Shown here: positions 10,985-22,698 of the stretch, piece by piece
Layout: each line of letters starts with the position of its first letter
Position numbering within the stretch: the stretch's first letter is position 1
Source of the DNA: Conchocele bisecta
Taxonomy: Eukaryota; Mollusca; Bivalvia; Lucinida; Thyasiridae
DNA: 64,000 nucleotides
Direction: 5' to 3'
Assembly (NCBI GenBank): GCA_029237695.1
Contig: CM055279.1
Span: 56,183,530-56,247,529 of the forward strand
Notes under the pieces: model-generated
Seen by the model: the letters and a program-made list of their open reading frames with translations, nothing else
Databases searched by the model: none
Told to the model about the DNA's origin: nothing
Position numbers and translations under genes: made by a program

Positions 10985-12846
10985 ATAGTATTTATAAAAT
11001 AAGATTTCAAGTACAAACGAGACAAGAGTGGAAGAACTCTCTGAGGCACCGATTTTCGTAACAAAGTTAATAACACTACCTTTGGAAATCTAATTCCGAT
11101 CATTACCGGCGAACGAAACATCGTCGAACTATCTCCAGAGATTTTAGTGACTCCAAACCCCCGTTCTTCCTCCATCTACTACAATATTTATGCGCGACCG
11201 CGCCCACAGTTTTACCATTAGCATTAACCGAGCAGACCGCCATTTGGATATACTTCACCCGCGCTGTCATAGTGATCCCCCATATATTACTCGCTTTGCA
11301 CCGAACGTATATTCAATAGTCCCCAATCATGGGCCCCTCTTCTCAGCCCAAACTGTTATGACACATTTTGGCGTTTCAATGTTTTTACTATTCCGGCAAG
11401 CGCCGTTTGCGTTATATCCTCATACGAATTCTTATAAGAGCCTCTCAAAGCTTTGGTCCGCGGCTATCCGATCCATGTTTCAGTTTATCGGAAACTTCCG
11501 GTTATCTTTCCGTCTATTCGTCAGTGCCGCTCTCTGATGAAGATGATCCTCTAACGCAACGCATCAGAGCCTCCGTAATGTCCCTTGTGGCCTTTCTAGG
11601 CTTTCTCAACACCCACCGGGCCTCTTTTAGAATACGGTTATTTTTCCCGGCCTATCAGCAACCCAGCTTCTCGATGAGATCCCGAGCGCAACACCTCATA
11701 TGCCTTTCGCAAGGTCCCCCTGGCGGTCTCTCGACTTTATGAATACCCAACCGGGCCTCCTTTCGAAATTCGTTATTTTTTTCGTATAAGTCAGTAAGTG
11801 CCGCTGCGCTGTGAAGAGTCTCTGAGCGTAAAGCCCCATAAGCCTCCGCAATGGCTCCTTGTTGTCTTCTCGACCCCCTCATCCCCCGACCTGGGCTCTT
11901 TCAAAATTCGTTATTTTTTCGTCTATTCGGTAAGTGTCGCTTCTTTGTTGAGAGAGCCCTCTATCGCAACGCATCAGATTCGCCGCAATGGACTCCGCAA
12001 GGTTCACTGGGTCTTCTCGACTTTAGCGATACCCGACCGGTCCTTTTCGAAAATTTGGTTATTTTTTATCTAGTTCAGTAATGCCGCTTCTCTGATGAGA
12101 GATGTCCTCTGACGCAACACCTCCTTAGCCTTCTAAGTCCGCCTGGTGTCTTCTCGACTTTCACAATACCCGACGTGGCGCTGTTTGAAATATGGTTATT
12201 TTTTACCTAATTCGTAAATGCCGCATCTCTGAAGAGAGAGTCCCTGTCTAACGCAACGTAAGGCCACCTGGCGGACGCCCGGAGTTTATCAATATCCGAC
12301 CGCTCTCTTTTCGAAATTGGTTATATTTTTTACCTAGTTCGTTTATTTCAAGTTTCTCTGATGAGAGTGTCCTCCGACGCACACCCTTATAACCCCTATC
12401 TTTCTCAATATTCGTTCGGGTCTCCTTTCGAATATCAAGGAAATAAATTATTTTACCGCAATTTAAGGAACAGTAAGTTCCGCTTCTCTGGTGAGAGAGT
12501 CCTCTAAGGCGCAACGCATCATAAGCCTCCGTAAGGTCTGCCTGGTGGTCTTCTCGACTTTATCAAGCCCCAACCGGCTCTTTTCGAAATTTGGTTATTT
12601 TTCACCTTGTTTCGTTTAGTCCGTATCGTTTCTTCACACTTTGTTATTCACAGCAGGCAATCTCTAAGTTGGACAGTAGACTCTTGTGAATCTCGTCCGT
12701 GGCCCCTCGATATAGTCTATTGATCAAGGCTTTTGTTTTTGGGTAGTTAAAAGTCGCCCTCTGTCGGATGAATCCCCCTTCTCCCGGTTCCAAATTCTTT
12801 GAATTTGTCACCCAATCGAAGAACTGCCTGGACCGTAAATACTCAT
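10985..12846 (-). pseudogene. Tandem-repeat protein gene of the viral element, decayed
   Basis: From an ATG at 12846 the minus strand carries a gene of roughly 600 codons, broken by many indels. From about 12620 down to 11440 the DNA is a tandem array of roughly 130-140 bp units marked by GACTTT...ACCGG, TTCGAAAT and GGTTATTTTT (plus-strand reading), at least eight copies. On the minus strand each unit encodes about 45 residues with a LGIHKVERPPGG-like segment, a helical segment of the LRSETLHSAAALTDLYEK type, then NNEFRKEA. The C-terminal part near 11175-10985 is non-repetitive. It sits downstream of the minor-capsid-like gene on the same strand. The pattern suggests an extended helical or coiled virion protein; function is inferred only. 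No equivalent is visible for copy 2, which ends before this point. Confidence 0.65.
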
Positions 12847-12912
12847 GTTCAATAATTTGATAATATATATTACGAACATGCGTTTAATTCTAAATATATT
12901 TTCTAAAATTAA

Positions 12913-13632
12913 TTAATTTGAAATATCTAGGACGACCGAAATCGGGTAATCGTTCTCAACGCTCACCCTTAACACGAGAATAGAAATCTTCAACTCGGAT
13001 GTGGTCCCGATCCAAAACTTTCATCTCCTGGGTGTGGAATCTACGGTCAGGGTCGACACCATAGAAAACAGTCGCTGGCGGGCACAGTTTTCAGTAATAT
13101 GCTGGGGAGTGTCCGTCTACAGTGTTGTACGATGTAACCCATCCAGTGCACCCCGGGGGTTAGTTTTTGTGACGCGAAGTCACGGGTCGGGCCGACAGGC
13201 CGCCAATCAAACACTCCGTATAGTTGTAAGGGTATGTTATTTTAAATCCTCAACAGGAGCTCCAACCCCGTTGAATCCTTAAACGCCTATCAACGTTCAG
13301 ATGTCGTGAGCCCCGTGCTTTCGAGAATTGCGAAGTGACTACACCATTCTTCTCCCACAAAAGCATGGAGATCTCCGAAACTCCCAAAGACCTGAGGTAC
13401 TAAAGCATCCTGGATTCTAAGAAATCCTGAAGGTCACTGTTCAGTTATAGGTAGTTTTCCCGAGAGCACAGGCTTAACACCCTCGACTTCTGATGTGAAA
13501 AACTCGATCGTTTCAACGTTTTTCCACCCGATCCGGACGTTATTGACTAAGGCCATACCCGCTTGTCCGCAGCAGTTGTCTATTATTTTGAAGTTCACAC
13601 TCCCTTTTTGACATTAGTGATAGTACAAACAT
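12913..13632 (-). pseudogene. Minor-capsid-like protein, decayed copy 1 version (about 239 codons)
   Basis: The ATG at 13632 aligns with that of the copy-2 gene starting at 63574. The end is placed at a TAA at 12913-12915 after an open stretch reading ...NDYPISVVLDISN. Size and position between the repeat protein and the 475-aa gene fit the small single jelly-roll (penton-like) capsid protein known in Polintons, but I see no diagnostic motif. Several frameshifts separate the recognisable ends. Confidence 0.5.
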
Positions 13633-13646
13633 AATAAAATTCTTTC

Positions 13647-15033
13647 ATGGATACACAAGCATTAGCTTTAACTCTAATGCCAAAGTACGCGTCGGTTAAA
13701 TCACGCAAAAAACGTGGTTAACCTTGTACACCCAACCGTAACGTTTAGACCGGACATGCTTTGCCACCATTTTCCCTAACACGTTTGAGAAATATAGCTC
13801 CCAAGAAGTTACTACATGGAGGCGGTAACGGATGAAAGCCACACCGATGCAGTTTTGTCAGAACCACAAAAGTTTTGCTGTTATGGTGCGCAACAGCCGG
13901 TGTGGAGTTTCACATCAGACCATCTAACATCCATGATATCATGCTCTGAAATTGTCTACAACTTACACACTATTATATTATTAGGGAGGATACTCAAATA
14001 ACTAGGATTCTCTACCTCAAGACGACGCCTGGTATCCCATTTCCAACAGCATACGACCGATGGCTTTGAAAAGACGGTGTAACGAATTTAACAGTTTCAT
14101 ATATAAAAGACGCTGACGGAGGCAGAAAGCATTTCCTACCACCACCGGCCTCGGTACGTTCACATTCGGGGCCATCCGTGAATTGGACCAGACTGATTTT
14201 AGACACGATACCCGTGACCACTACGTCAGTCGGCAACGCCGGAATTTTGACCCAGCGTCTAGACTATTCGCCAGAAGTGTCTGGAGGTCGCCCTGTGCGT
14301 GTTTTCTTGTAAAATGGTTACCTCCGAAACGGCTCACGTCGAATACATACAGCAGGCTGCTGAGGTTCAGGAACGCTGACCACATTTATGGTAATAAGGG
14401 TCTAGGTTCACGCAGGCCGGTTACTCGCCTCAAACGACTCCTTCTTACATATATTGTGGGCTATACTAGTCACAAACAAACTCGCAGTTCTATAAAGGAT
14501 TCGGAACGCGTTTGACGCGCAAAAACAGTTCGTGGTACTTGTTGAGGACGCCATCTCAGCTAAGTGACTGGAGATGGCCATCCAGAATTATCATAGACGT
14601 TTTGCAGACTGCCAGCTACCGCCGGTAACTATTATTTTGAATATCTTATATGCCCGAGCCATATTGATACTACGAGACTAACCCGGTTGATGGTTACAAT
14701 AATCAGCTCGTAATCGCCACCGCCAATCAAAAAAATCGTCACAACGGTAAACGTGAACCCGATATCATCAAGCGCACCCCCAAAATTGATCGGGAGCGAG
14801 TTGTAAATTCAATAATTAGAAAAAGATTTCATAAAACCCCCAAAACACAAAATGGATACACCTCCTCAAACACAATTCGAACCCAGTTCCCACAATTCGT
14901 AAATTGGATGCACCATCGAGATCCATCAACAATGTTGAAACACCAATCGAGATTGGAACACAACACACGAGGAGGAGAAATTAGCGATCGTCGTCGCCCT
15001 CGAGGCGATCGGATAATTTGCGCTTTGGTTTAG
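13647..15033 (+). pseudogene. Conserved 475-aa virion-type protein, copy 1 remnant
   Basis: The start (ATGGATACA at 13647) and many blocks match the reverse complement of the copy-2 gene at 62132-63559. It is cut into short frames: a TAA directly after the RIL segment near 13995, several single-base losses, and a lost stop at about 15033. Its start lies 14 bases from the start of the divergent minor-capsid-like gene. Confidence 0.8.
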
Positions 15034-16191
15034 GAACCGCTGGCAAGAATAGTAGGAGACCGCGATTGCACTATTAAAAGCCCAAGTATGTTTTGGCGTA
15101 CCCTCCGCCGTTTTGATAAAATAGATTGCAATAAGAAACTAGACTTCCGATCATCCAGGTAGTGCGGCTGCCGCCTTTCGGGCTAATTTAGCCAGAGACT
15201 GGCGAGGGCTTTTAGTTTGTTTTTACCCACTCCTTGCTCCGCCTAATGCGCGGGTGCTGGTGCGGGTGCTGTTGCGGGTGCAGTGCGGGTGCTGGTGCGG
15301 CACCACCAGGAAAGCTAAACTATGTCGAGATAGTCCATCTGATGCAACGAGAAGCTTGCCTATCGTGATGCCCGTGTTCTCTGAACAAGTCGAAGACGCT
15401 CACCGAGTGTCGTCTCCCTCGTCAGGACCACGAGATTGTTTTTCGCGAATCCGACTATTTGGGTGCGGAGTAGTCTCACGGTTAGTAGATGCACCTCCAA
15501 GAGTGCTTCACTTTGATCCCGCAACGACCGCAGGCTTCGTGTTCCGCTCGGTAGATTCCTCGTAACGCCCGGCTTCCTCCAGTTGTCTTTCTCTAGCCGA
15601 TATGTTCACCACGACGAGTTTGGCGAGGTTACGGACCAGATCGCCCCGATAACGTCGGTGGCCACTTGAGGACTCGCTAGATCGCTGAGCTCGATATTTT
15701 GTCTATCGGAGAGCCGCCGTAGCTTCTAGGCTGTTAATGGTCGCCTTATAAGAGCTGAGGCCTCATAGCAATCTCTTAGTCTTCTTCCATCTCAATCCTA
15801 GGTCGCTCCTTACGAGTTGGCCACCGCCCGGTTTCCGGCAACAGTGCCCAGCGCTAGGTTTACCGGTCCCTGTTGATGATTGGGAGATTTGGTGCAGCAT
15901 TTAAGTCCAATCGATCGTTCAGACAAATTTGAGCGAATCTTGGAGTAGTCCGCGACCGACAGATGGGACCAACCTTTTTCGGCCAATACTTGTAGTAGTC
16001 CGTTTTACAGCTCCCTCGAGTAAGTCCCGACTTTGACTAGTAGTAGCGCCACCTAATTCCCCCGATTGATTGGAACTGGAGGTTTACAGGCGTTTCGTCA
16101 TTATAATCATCTATGTCTAATCACCTCATCCACCGCATCGTCGTAATCGTCTCTGCCGATTTCATACATGTCATTGATCGTAAGCAGCCAA
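15018..16191 (-). pseudogene. Coiled-coil/membrane protein, copy 1 remnant
   Basis: Matches the copy-2 gene at 60838-62152 on the opposite strand. It keeps the Pro/Ala codon run near 15250-15300 and a C-terminal membrane-segment region near 15030-15200. The start codon appears mutated near 16191 and multiple indels break the frame. The 3' end overlaps the 475-aa gene tail to tail, as in copy 2. Confidence 0.75.
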
Positions 16192-16256
16192 GTAATTTCT
16201 TAAAAGTAATTATGTTTTAAAGACAAACCATAAGGGTTTAATATTGTTTCACTAAA

Positions 16257-17533
16257 TTTGTCCTTCGTGTAATACGGTCCCGCAAACTCAATCATACCGC
16301 GAGACTGCGTAGCCCCTCGGCAAAGGCGTGAGACAGAGTGTCGTATTACTAACAACCCATCCCGACGATCCCCCCCCCGACCAGACACAGCAGCTTCTAG
16401 GGCCGCTCCCCACCCTGAGCTAACGACGTCATTGTGGCCGTTACTGTTCGCCTCGCTTTCACTATTTCCGCTGACGTCGACGACGAGGACCGAACCGTCT
16501 TTCAGAACCTGTCCGCATCGACAGAAGACCAATGATAAAAGATTTCTGGTAATCGAGGTGATGTCGATCGACGAACAGCGATCGTCTACCATTGTTATCA
16601 TGACCTATGGAAGAAGCGCAAGAGCGCGAAAACGCTGTTCTATCAGGGTATTGACACCCACAAAAAGAAGAACTAACCAAACTAGAATCGGCTGTAACAA
16701 GGTAGATAAAAACGCGAGTGACAATGCGTCGCCGCTTACGGCATCCGCTTCTACATCCCGCTCGACTTTGAGTTGCTGGAGAGTCACATGCCTACTTATC
16801 AAGCGCTTTGGCGGACCGCCTCGAATACAACTAACGTTCAACACACGCCGATTTCTCATAACCAGCGACTTGTTTATCGACGTATACAATCGATAAAATT
16901 TTTCCGCTGGAGTACGACATGGTCACGAGCCCGAACTCTCACGATTGATCAGAACCATACGCCGGCGCGTGCCATACTTTTACGACCGAGATCTTTCGCC
17001 ATCCAAGATGACGTATGACTAAGCGACACATGTGGAATTTAACGTCAACTACCCGCCCGCTCTATGAAAGGTATACTGATGTTGTTCGAGGATCTCCGTT
17101 TCACTTCGGTGCTAGAAAAACCGAAAAATACTATAACCCCAAAATCCACGAAGGTAGAGTGATATCGAGGGAGTTCCCATTCCAACTCTACAGCGCGGTC
17201 CTCCGCGCGCACCAGCAGTGGGACGGGAATATAAAGCAGTTAGCTGCCGGCTCTAAGCGCTCTTCGAGGTTGCAGCGGTTGCAAAGACCTGCATCTCTCC
17301 GTCCGGCTCCCTCGCGCATTTCCTGAATACCAAATACGCGTGTATGGATAGACATGCGAGCAGCGACGACACCAAATACACGCAGCGGACGCCAATGAGA
17401 ACGCTAGCGAGGGTGTGGACATGCCATCAGAACCAAGAGGCGGACCGAGCCGGCCCATTGAACGGGTACTTTATATATAATTTACAGACGCACAACGCAA
17501 CATCGAAGAAGCCGATACGTCTCAGCACTCTAA
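16257..17533 (+). pseudogene. Major capsid protein, copy 1 remnant
   Basis: Aligns along its whole length with the intact capsid gene of copy 2 (59470-60765). The ATG has become TTG at about 16257, and numerous small indels cut the frame into pieces such as 16432-16896 and 17015-17326. The C-terminal YVSAL segment and the stop at 17531-17533 remain. It is broken beyond translation. Confidence 0.85.
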
Positions 17534-18186
17534 TAAATCTAACGATTATTTATTAGATATTTGAAAAAAATAAGAAAATTAGCAATCATTCTCACATTTA
17601 TTAATAAATAAATGATAATTCAAAAGAATTAATTAAGAAAATTAGCATTCAATACCAAATCACGATTGGAGATCCCACTCTCCAAATATGAGGGCAGCAC
17701 AGGATGTGGAAAAACGGTTATATTTCATCCTCGACTTTGCTCGAGAGTCCTTCCGCTTGCCTTTCGTCACATTGTGATCCTGTGTCCCACTGTGTGCGGC
17801 ACAACGTACTTATCACCGAACGAGGATAACCTACCCTGAGTATACGTTAGGACCCCGTGTTAGGCTTCACGTTGGATTGCGTGGTTTAAACCAAAGATTC
17901 CAGGTGAGCCCACCCTATACGTATTGACGATTGCTCGGCCATAGGCGGCGATGACCAAAAAAGACATCTCTCCGAGCTAGCATTTTCTGGCCGCCATCTA
18001 GCAAAGCCTAGGTATCCCACTCAAAAGTACAACGCCGTCCTCAAGGATCTGCGCAGCAAACGAAATGGTTCGCCTCCTTTCACGCAAGACCGAGACTCAT
18101 GCGATGACTGGTCTTCGGAGAGAATTGACGTTAACCCAACGCGCGAGGACGCCTGGAGGTTCCTACAGAATGCTTACGGAAACTAA
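17506..18186 (+). pseudogene. FtsK/A32-type packaging ATPase, copy 1 remnant
   Basis: The start region corresponds to copy 2's ATG, here mutated (GAAGCCGATACG). About 80 bp of AT-rich DNA is inserted near 17545-17640. The P-loop region survives near 17705-17720 (GGATGTGGAAAAACG). Unlike copy 2, this copy retains the 3' third of the gene (about 18005-18170) and a probable native TAA at 18184. Many frameshifts are present. Confidence 0.8.
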
Positions 18187-18239
18187 CACGCCAAGCTTTT
18201 GCAAAAGCTGATCAACCACGCTTACAAGTTTTATCAATT

Positions 18240-18385
18240 AATTTTATACTTAATAAGCAAATACTGAACAAAGCTGGAACAATGCTGAACATGCTTTGCA
18301 ATTGCTGAACAATGCTGAACAATGCTGAAACTAATGCTAACAAATGGTTGAACAAATGCTAAACAATGTTAACAATGTTAACAAT
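18240..18385. repeat. Iteron-like 10-11 bp repeats, copy 1
   Basis: AATGCTGAAC, AAATGCTAAAC, AATGTTAAC and similar words follow one another about ten times between the ATPase and the membrane-protein gene. The last copies contain that gene's ATG. The same array type sits at the same place in copy 2 (58815-58965), so it was present in the ancestor. The period is close to one helical turn. Confidence 0.8.
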
Positions 18386-18725
18386 TTTGGTGATCCGCTG
18401 CGACTTTGTTGCGAGCATAATGGTGATCATAAGTATCGGTGTGCTCTTGCCGAATAGTGAAGAGTGATAGACTTGTTAGAATATTAAATAATTTAGGAAA
18501 AATAACTGCGACGAACATTCTCGATCAGCTAATAGAAAGGAAACCTCAACTCCGACTGCCAACATAGATAATGATCCGACAGAGCAATCGGAATCAACTC
18601 CAACGGCTGTTGGTATTGGTTTGGAGTGCAACGACTCCGAATGAAATGAAAATGCGCGCGACCGAGAGCGGCTAGCTGCGCTGTTGCGGGACAATCGGAA
18701 CATTATCCTCGGTAGGCCGTCTCTC
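18375..18725 (+). pseudogene. Small membrane protein (121-aa type), copy 1 remnant
   Basis: Corresponds to the copy-2 gene at 58457-58822. It begins ATGTTAACAATTT at 18375 and retains the Thr/Pro-rich middle (near 18550-18610) and LGR end. The frame is broken early by several indels. Confidence 0.7.
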
Positions 18726-18741
18726 CTTTTGTCTGTGGATA

Positions 18742-19050
18742 AGATTCAATGCGGAGATCGATAAAATGTAAGCGCGATACGAATATCCAAATTGAGCGGA
18801 GATGACAAAAACTCTCGGATCGGCGGCTATTCATTTGTACGCATCCGCCGATAGTATACTTCTAGCACCTATGACCATACACCGCGGGAATGGATTGACG
18901 ATCTAGAGACTGACCCTTTTATAGTCACACTCTTAGAAAGCCTGCTGCTCAAGTTTATCACAAGTTTGGAAAATGTACTTAGCTCCGCTGACAACCGCGT
19001 TGACCACGTAAACACTGTCAATTTGGACATAAATGCCCACGAACCTACGC
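18742..19050 (+). pseudogene. Small protein (MSDAEID type), copy 1 remnant
   Basis: Homologous to copy 2 at 58152-58455. The ATG is altered (ATTCAATGCGG replaces ATGTCAGATGCGG). A stop has arisen after the ATCGATAAAATG segment, and a distal open frame remains up to the following ATGATG. Confidence 0.65.
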
Positions 19051-19055
19051 CCGAA

Positions 19056-19574
19056 ATGATGACACAAGACACACCCGCGTAGTGACGGAGTGAACCGAGG
19101 TTGCGCCACACCCAATCGACCCAACTCCGCCACTGGTTGACATACCGCATAAAAAAAATCCAAATGTAAAAAGACAGGCTGCTGGGCGGCGCGGCTGCCA
19201 CCCGAAAAGTTAAACAAATCAAAAATTCGCCGAGCCTTCGAGAGCTAAACTCCCATTCGAGAATGGTCAATCGGGACGAGACAGCAAAACATCTGAAACA
19301 GAGTTGAGTACAACCCCCAATTCACGAATTGGAAGCACACTCAACACCCAATACCAACCGCCGTGGAGTTTGGGCGAATCCGATTGAACCCTACTGCGTA
19401 ATTGGAGTTGGGTTGATGGTGTGGTCTGGCAAGTTGTTGGTGGCCCTGTCGTGTGACATACCCCATATTATCGAAAAAACAACCAGCCAGTGTTCAGAAG
19501 AAAGGTTACTAAACACCAATCGCGATTGGATGCGCCCCATTTAAACATTGATCGCGGACCCCTTTTATATCAAT
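19056..19574 (+). pseudogene. Pro/Lys-rich, C-terminal membrane-anchored protein, copy 1 remnant
   Basis: It starts ATGATGACACAAGACACACC like copy 2 at 58130. The basic central part and the GVG/VALS hydrophobic segment near 19400-19460 are still seen. A TAG follows the fifth codon block at 19080 and other indels follow. At the site where copy 2 has an in-frame TAA, copy 1 has a sense codon (TAC), showing that stop is a copy-2 mutation. Confidence 0.65.
19317..19332. promoter_or_regulatory. CCAATTCACGAATTGG palindrome, copy 1 (with 19516-19529 and 21536-21549)
   Basis: This 16-bp inverted repeat has 7-bp arms around AC. CCAATCGCGATTGG, a perfect 14-bp palindrome, occurs at 19516-19529 and again at 21536-21549, and CCAATCGAGATTGG at 14943-14956. 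Copy 2 has the same words at homologous positions. They lie in coding sequence, so a regulatory role is only an inference. Confidence 0.5.
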
Positions 19575-19575
19575 A

Positions 19576-19802
19576 ATGGCAGAACAAGACCGTAAGAAAT
19601 GTTAGTGAGCTCTTTTATCCGCCGTGGTGAATCGGGTTTCAGTCGGGTATGCTCGACTATCAAAGATGGCACTAGGAGGATCCCCTCGCCTAATTGACTT
19701 TACGGTGAGAACGACGGCTCCGCAACCTTTGATGTACGGCCGCAGTTTGGACCCGAAGAATTATCTGTTAAACGGAATTCACCATTTAATATATGGAAAT
19801 AA
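19576..19802 (+). pseudogene. 77-aa small protein, copy 1 remnant
   Basis: ATGGCAGAACAAGAC at 19576 and the IWK-TAA end at 19802 match copy 2 (57379-57612). An early TAG (19603) and single-base losses break it. Confidence 0.75.
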
Positions 19803-19817
19803 ATGGCTTCAATCGCA

Positions 19818-20252
19818 ATGATAATAGGTGGGCGCTCTTAAACCATTGGCGTTCACCGGCAGCACTTCTATTCTCTATACTACAAAACTCGAACGCAGGA
19901 TGAGGAGAGTACGCGTCACAATTACTGTAAAACAATTCAATAGCGAGAAAAGAAGCCGTGTCGGAAAAACAACCTTGACACCACCCATCTTGACTGGGAC
20001 AATGAAGATTTTTTTTTTTTTGTTTTTTTATCTTCCCGCGAAAATCACGCCGCCCAACCAAACTTTTTCAGAACGTGAAGAAGCCACCGCGATACCGCTT
20101 GCATATCGCAGAAAATTCTCGCGCCGCAGGATCGCGAGCCCCAACTTTCAGATTCTATGTACCGTCAAGCCCCAAAAAGACCGCGAGATCGCTCATCGTC
20201 GTGGGACTGGTGTGGTGGGCTCGTCGGCTACTATATTCAAGCGAGATTTTAA
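19818..20252 (+). pseudogene. Coiled-coil protein with C-terminal membrane segment, copy 1 remnant
   Basis: Matches the copy-2 gene at 56939-57349. This copy has an ATG at 19818, but TAA follows after seven codons. The C-terminal end, IQARF-TAA type, is preserved at 20238-20252. The region near 20010-20030 contains a T-run that disrupts the frame. Confidence 0.75.
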
Positions 20253-20294
20253 ATTAATTATTTTAAATAACTTTTTTTATAAATAATATATATA

Positions 20295-21309
20295 CCGTCA
20301 ACTTGTGTTAAAGACCACTCAAGGAACTGCAAAAGTGGTTCTGTTAACAGAGGTGGTCTCTTAATAGGACAGCCATGTGTTGGTACACGTATATTATATA
20401 AAACAACCACAGTGACAACACAGTCCCAAGTAATAACAGGTATACACGATATGTATTTATTAAAGTAATAACATGTACAATGGAAACATTAGTTTGAAAT
20501 ACACTGCAGCTCCATTATAACGTCGTGGGTCGGGGTCCAAATTTCAAACCGCGTCGAATCCGACGCGTTATAAAATTGTCGGGACATGCCGGGAACTGGT
20601 ACTGCACCAAAATTGCGGGAATTCCGTTAGCAACCGACCCATATAAAATCATGTCATTGTGAACAGAAGTTTAAAAGTAATTAGAATAATGCCTATGAAC
20701 CTACAAACTTGTATGTATTGATTATTAAACATACGAGTTTAGTTTATAAAATCATGCTTATTACTTGTTTAGTGCTTCCGATAGTCAGACGCTTATTACA
20801 ATGTTACTACTCGCATCAACAGACGCTTAAACGGGATTAATTGTATATTAAATAAGCCTATGTCACGTGTCCGGCTATTCATGCGGTGATAATGCATAAT
20901 ACACAGGATGTGGTCACTGATCTATTGTTTACGCGCAAGTCATATGGAAATGAATAACATTTACGATTATGCGAGATGCCGTTGGCTGCAGTTAAACAAT
21001 AGACCACGGATCCCTTACCTGACCCAGATAATGCTGAAACACCAGTCTATTTATAAAACGCTAAATACACGTTTTATGGATATAGCCACCGCTTATAGCC
21101 TGTTTTCGAGCCGTGTTTTCCTGGGCGCTGACAGTTGCCGACGTCGTTAAACGCGTCGTATTTTGACGAATGGCCTATTTTTTCGGTCCTGTTCGCAGAC
21201 CGCAGGTGGTCGTTCATTGCAATACGTTATTTGAAATTCGTCGGCATTCACCCGTCGCTTACACAGGTGGTCCGTTTATTACAAGTGGTCGTTGAGCCAC
21301 AATTCGACG
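20295..21309. mobile_element. Non-autonomous DNA transposon nested in copy 1, about 1,015 bp
   Basis: Copy 2 runs straight from the coiled-coil gene through a TATATA stretch to the 116-aa gene (56880-56940). Copy 1 has 1 kb inserted at that TATATA. The ends are inverted: CGTCAACTTGTGTTAAAGAC on the left, and CAACGACCAC...CGACG on the right read inward as CGTCGAATTGTGG. TATATA abuts both ends. It contains GACCAC/GTGGTC phrases like the short MITE at 35137-35314, which has CAGTCAAACCTGTG ends. No transposase frame is present. Confidence 0.8.
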
Positions 21310-21320
21310 TATATAGAACG

Positions 21321-21655
21321 ATGGTCATTGACAGAACTTTATTTGCTATAGTGATGTAGCTACACTGCCCTAAACACCGCATAGCTGGGCAAAGGGTATA
21401 TTTGTCTGCCCGAGATTCCTCTCCGAAGCGGTGGCGACGAGGACGAAAAAAGCGCCACCCATTTCGCAAAGCGGAGTTAGATTCCTCCACCAATCCGGGG
21501 GATTAGATTTTCCCATTCCCTTCAGAACTTACCCGCCAATCGCGATTGGACTTCCAACAAAGGTTTATATTATCGACGCAGTTACCGTACCGTCTGCGAG
21601 CATTGGAGATTGTCAATAGATTAGAATACATCGCATACATGAAACCGCGCAAAAC
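21321..21655 (+). pseudogene. 116-aa protein, copy 1 remnant
   Basis: Homologous to copy 2 at 56538-56888. The start reads ATGGTCATTGACAG, and a TAG follows shortly after. The 3' end overlaps the integrase start as in copy 2. Confidence 0.7.
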
Positions 21656-22662
21656 TAATACCAAACTATCCGGTTCGCCTAACCGCAAGCTGAGCAACGT
21701 GTACTATACCCCCCGCAACTGGAAAGGAACACCGCTGCCTCTAGAACCTCGCGGCGGCGACCAAGGATTCAGAAAACGCTGTCAAGGAGTTCCAAAAGCA
21801 GCCAATCTGGCAGATCTTATTTACCCGAGCCTCACAATATTCCGCGCCCCGAAATTTCTAGCGTCCCGTAAACCGAACCATGTTCACCAAGCGATCTCCT
21901 GTTTCTCCCTCACATCGCGTCGGTCGTAAGACTACAATACCTGCTGACATCGTTGACGTAGCGAGTCTTATAAGGGGCTGAGCCGTTTGGCCACTAAAGA
22001 GTCTAAGGAGTGCCGAGCTCTCTCCCGTATAAATAAGAGAAATCCTCCAAATGGACCTGGAATCTTCTCAGGTCGATCCTGGGGCCGCGAGTTCAAGTCG
22101 CGTCACTCATCTAATGTCCGAAGCACGAAGTTTTTCTATCATCGCGGCCGCTCAACACCACCGGACCAGGGGATCGTGGAACGCTTCAATCGAACCCTGG
22201 CTGAGGACTGTTCGGACAACAATTACGCTAAAGAACTTGTAGACCCTCATTTCGCGATCGACCGAGAGGTGGCCAGACTGCCCGCCGTGGTCTCCGCACT
22301 GAACGGAGAGGGGACCAGATTGATATAAGAACCCGTAGATGCCATCAAGTTATAAAAGGTACTAGCGAGCCCCTCCAGCCGTCTCGCGCGGCGACCCGTT
22401 GTTTACGAGGAGCAATGGCTTCCAAGCGGATATTGACCTTCGGGTACCTCATCAACCGGGAGAGCCGAAGGTGGCGCCGCCGCAGATGATCCCGTGTGTC
22501 TCTCAAAGTATATCATCTAGATCGAACTAATACGCAAGCCCGATGACCCGTGCTCTACTATTTGGAGGAGGGGGGGCCCCCCCATCTCGAGGATTGTTCG
22601 CGAAACTTTCCTCGCGTGCCTTCTGACACCCAGCTACCCCCGGAACGTCAGAAGTCTTTAAA
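21639..22662 (+). pseudogene. Retroviral-type integrase, copy 1 remnant
   Basis: It begins ATGAAACCGCGC at 21639. The segment around the last catalytic Glu (GIVERFNRTL) is at about 22173-22205, and the DPGR region is at about 22075-22095. Copy 1 lacks the 4-bp insertion seen in copy 2 at the LATKESKE segment. Frameshifts elsewhere and a stop before the C-terminal region inactivate it. Confidence 0.85.
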
Positions 22663-22698
22663 TCTAATTTTCATAATTTTTTTCAAATATTAAAAATC

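Noticed and set aside
10091..11180. Adenain-like protease of the Polinton
   Set aside because: No His-Asp-Cys arrangement or Gln-Cys-Gly box was recognisable in any frame. The gene is either too decayed or elsewhere, and in copy 2 it may lie past the window.
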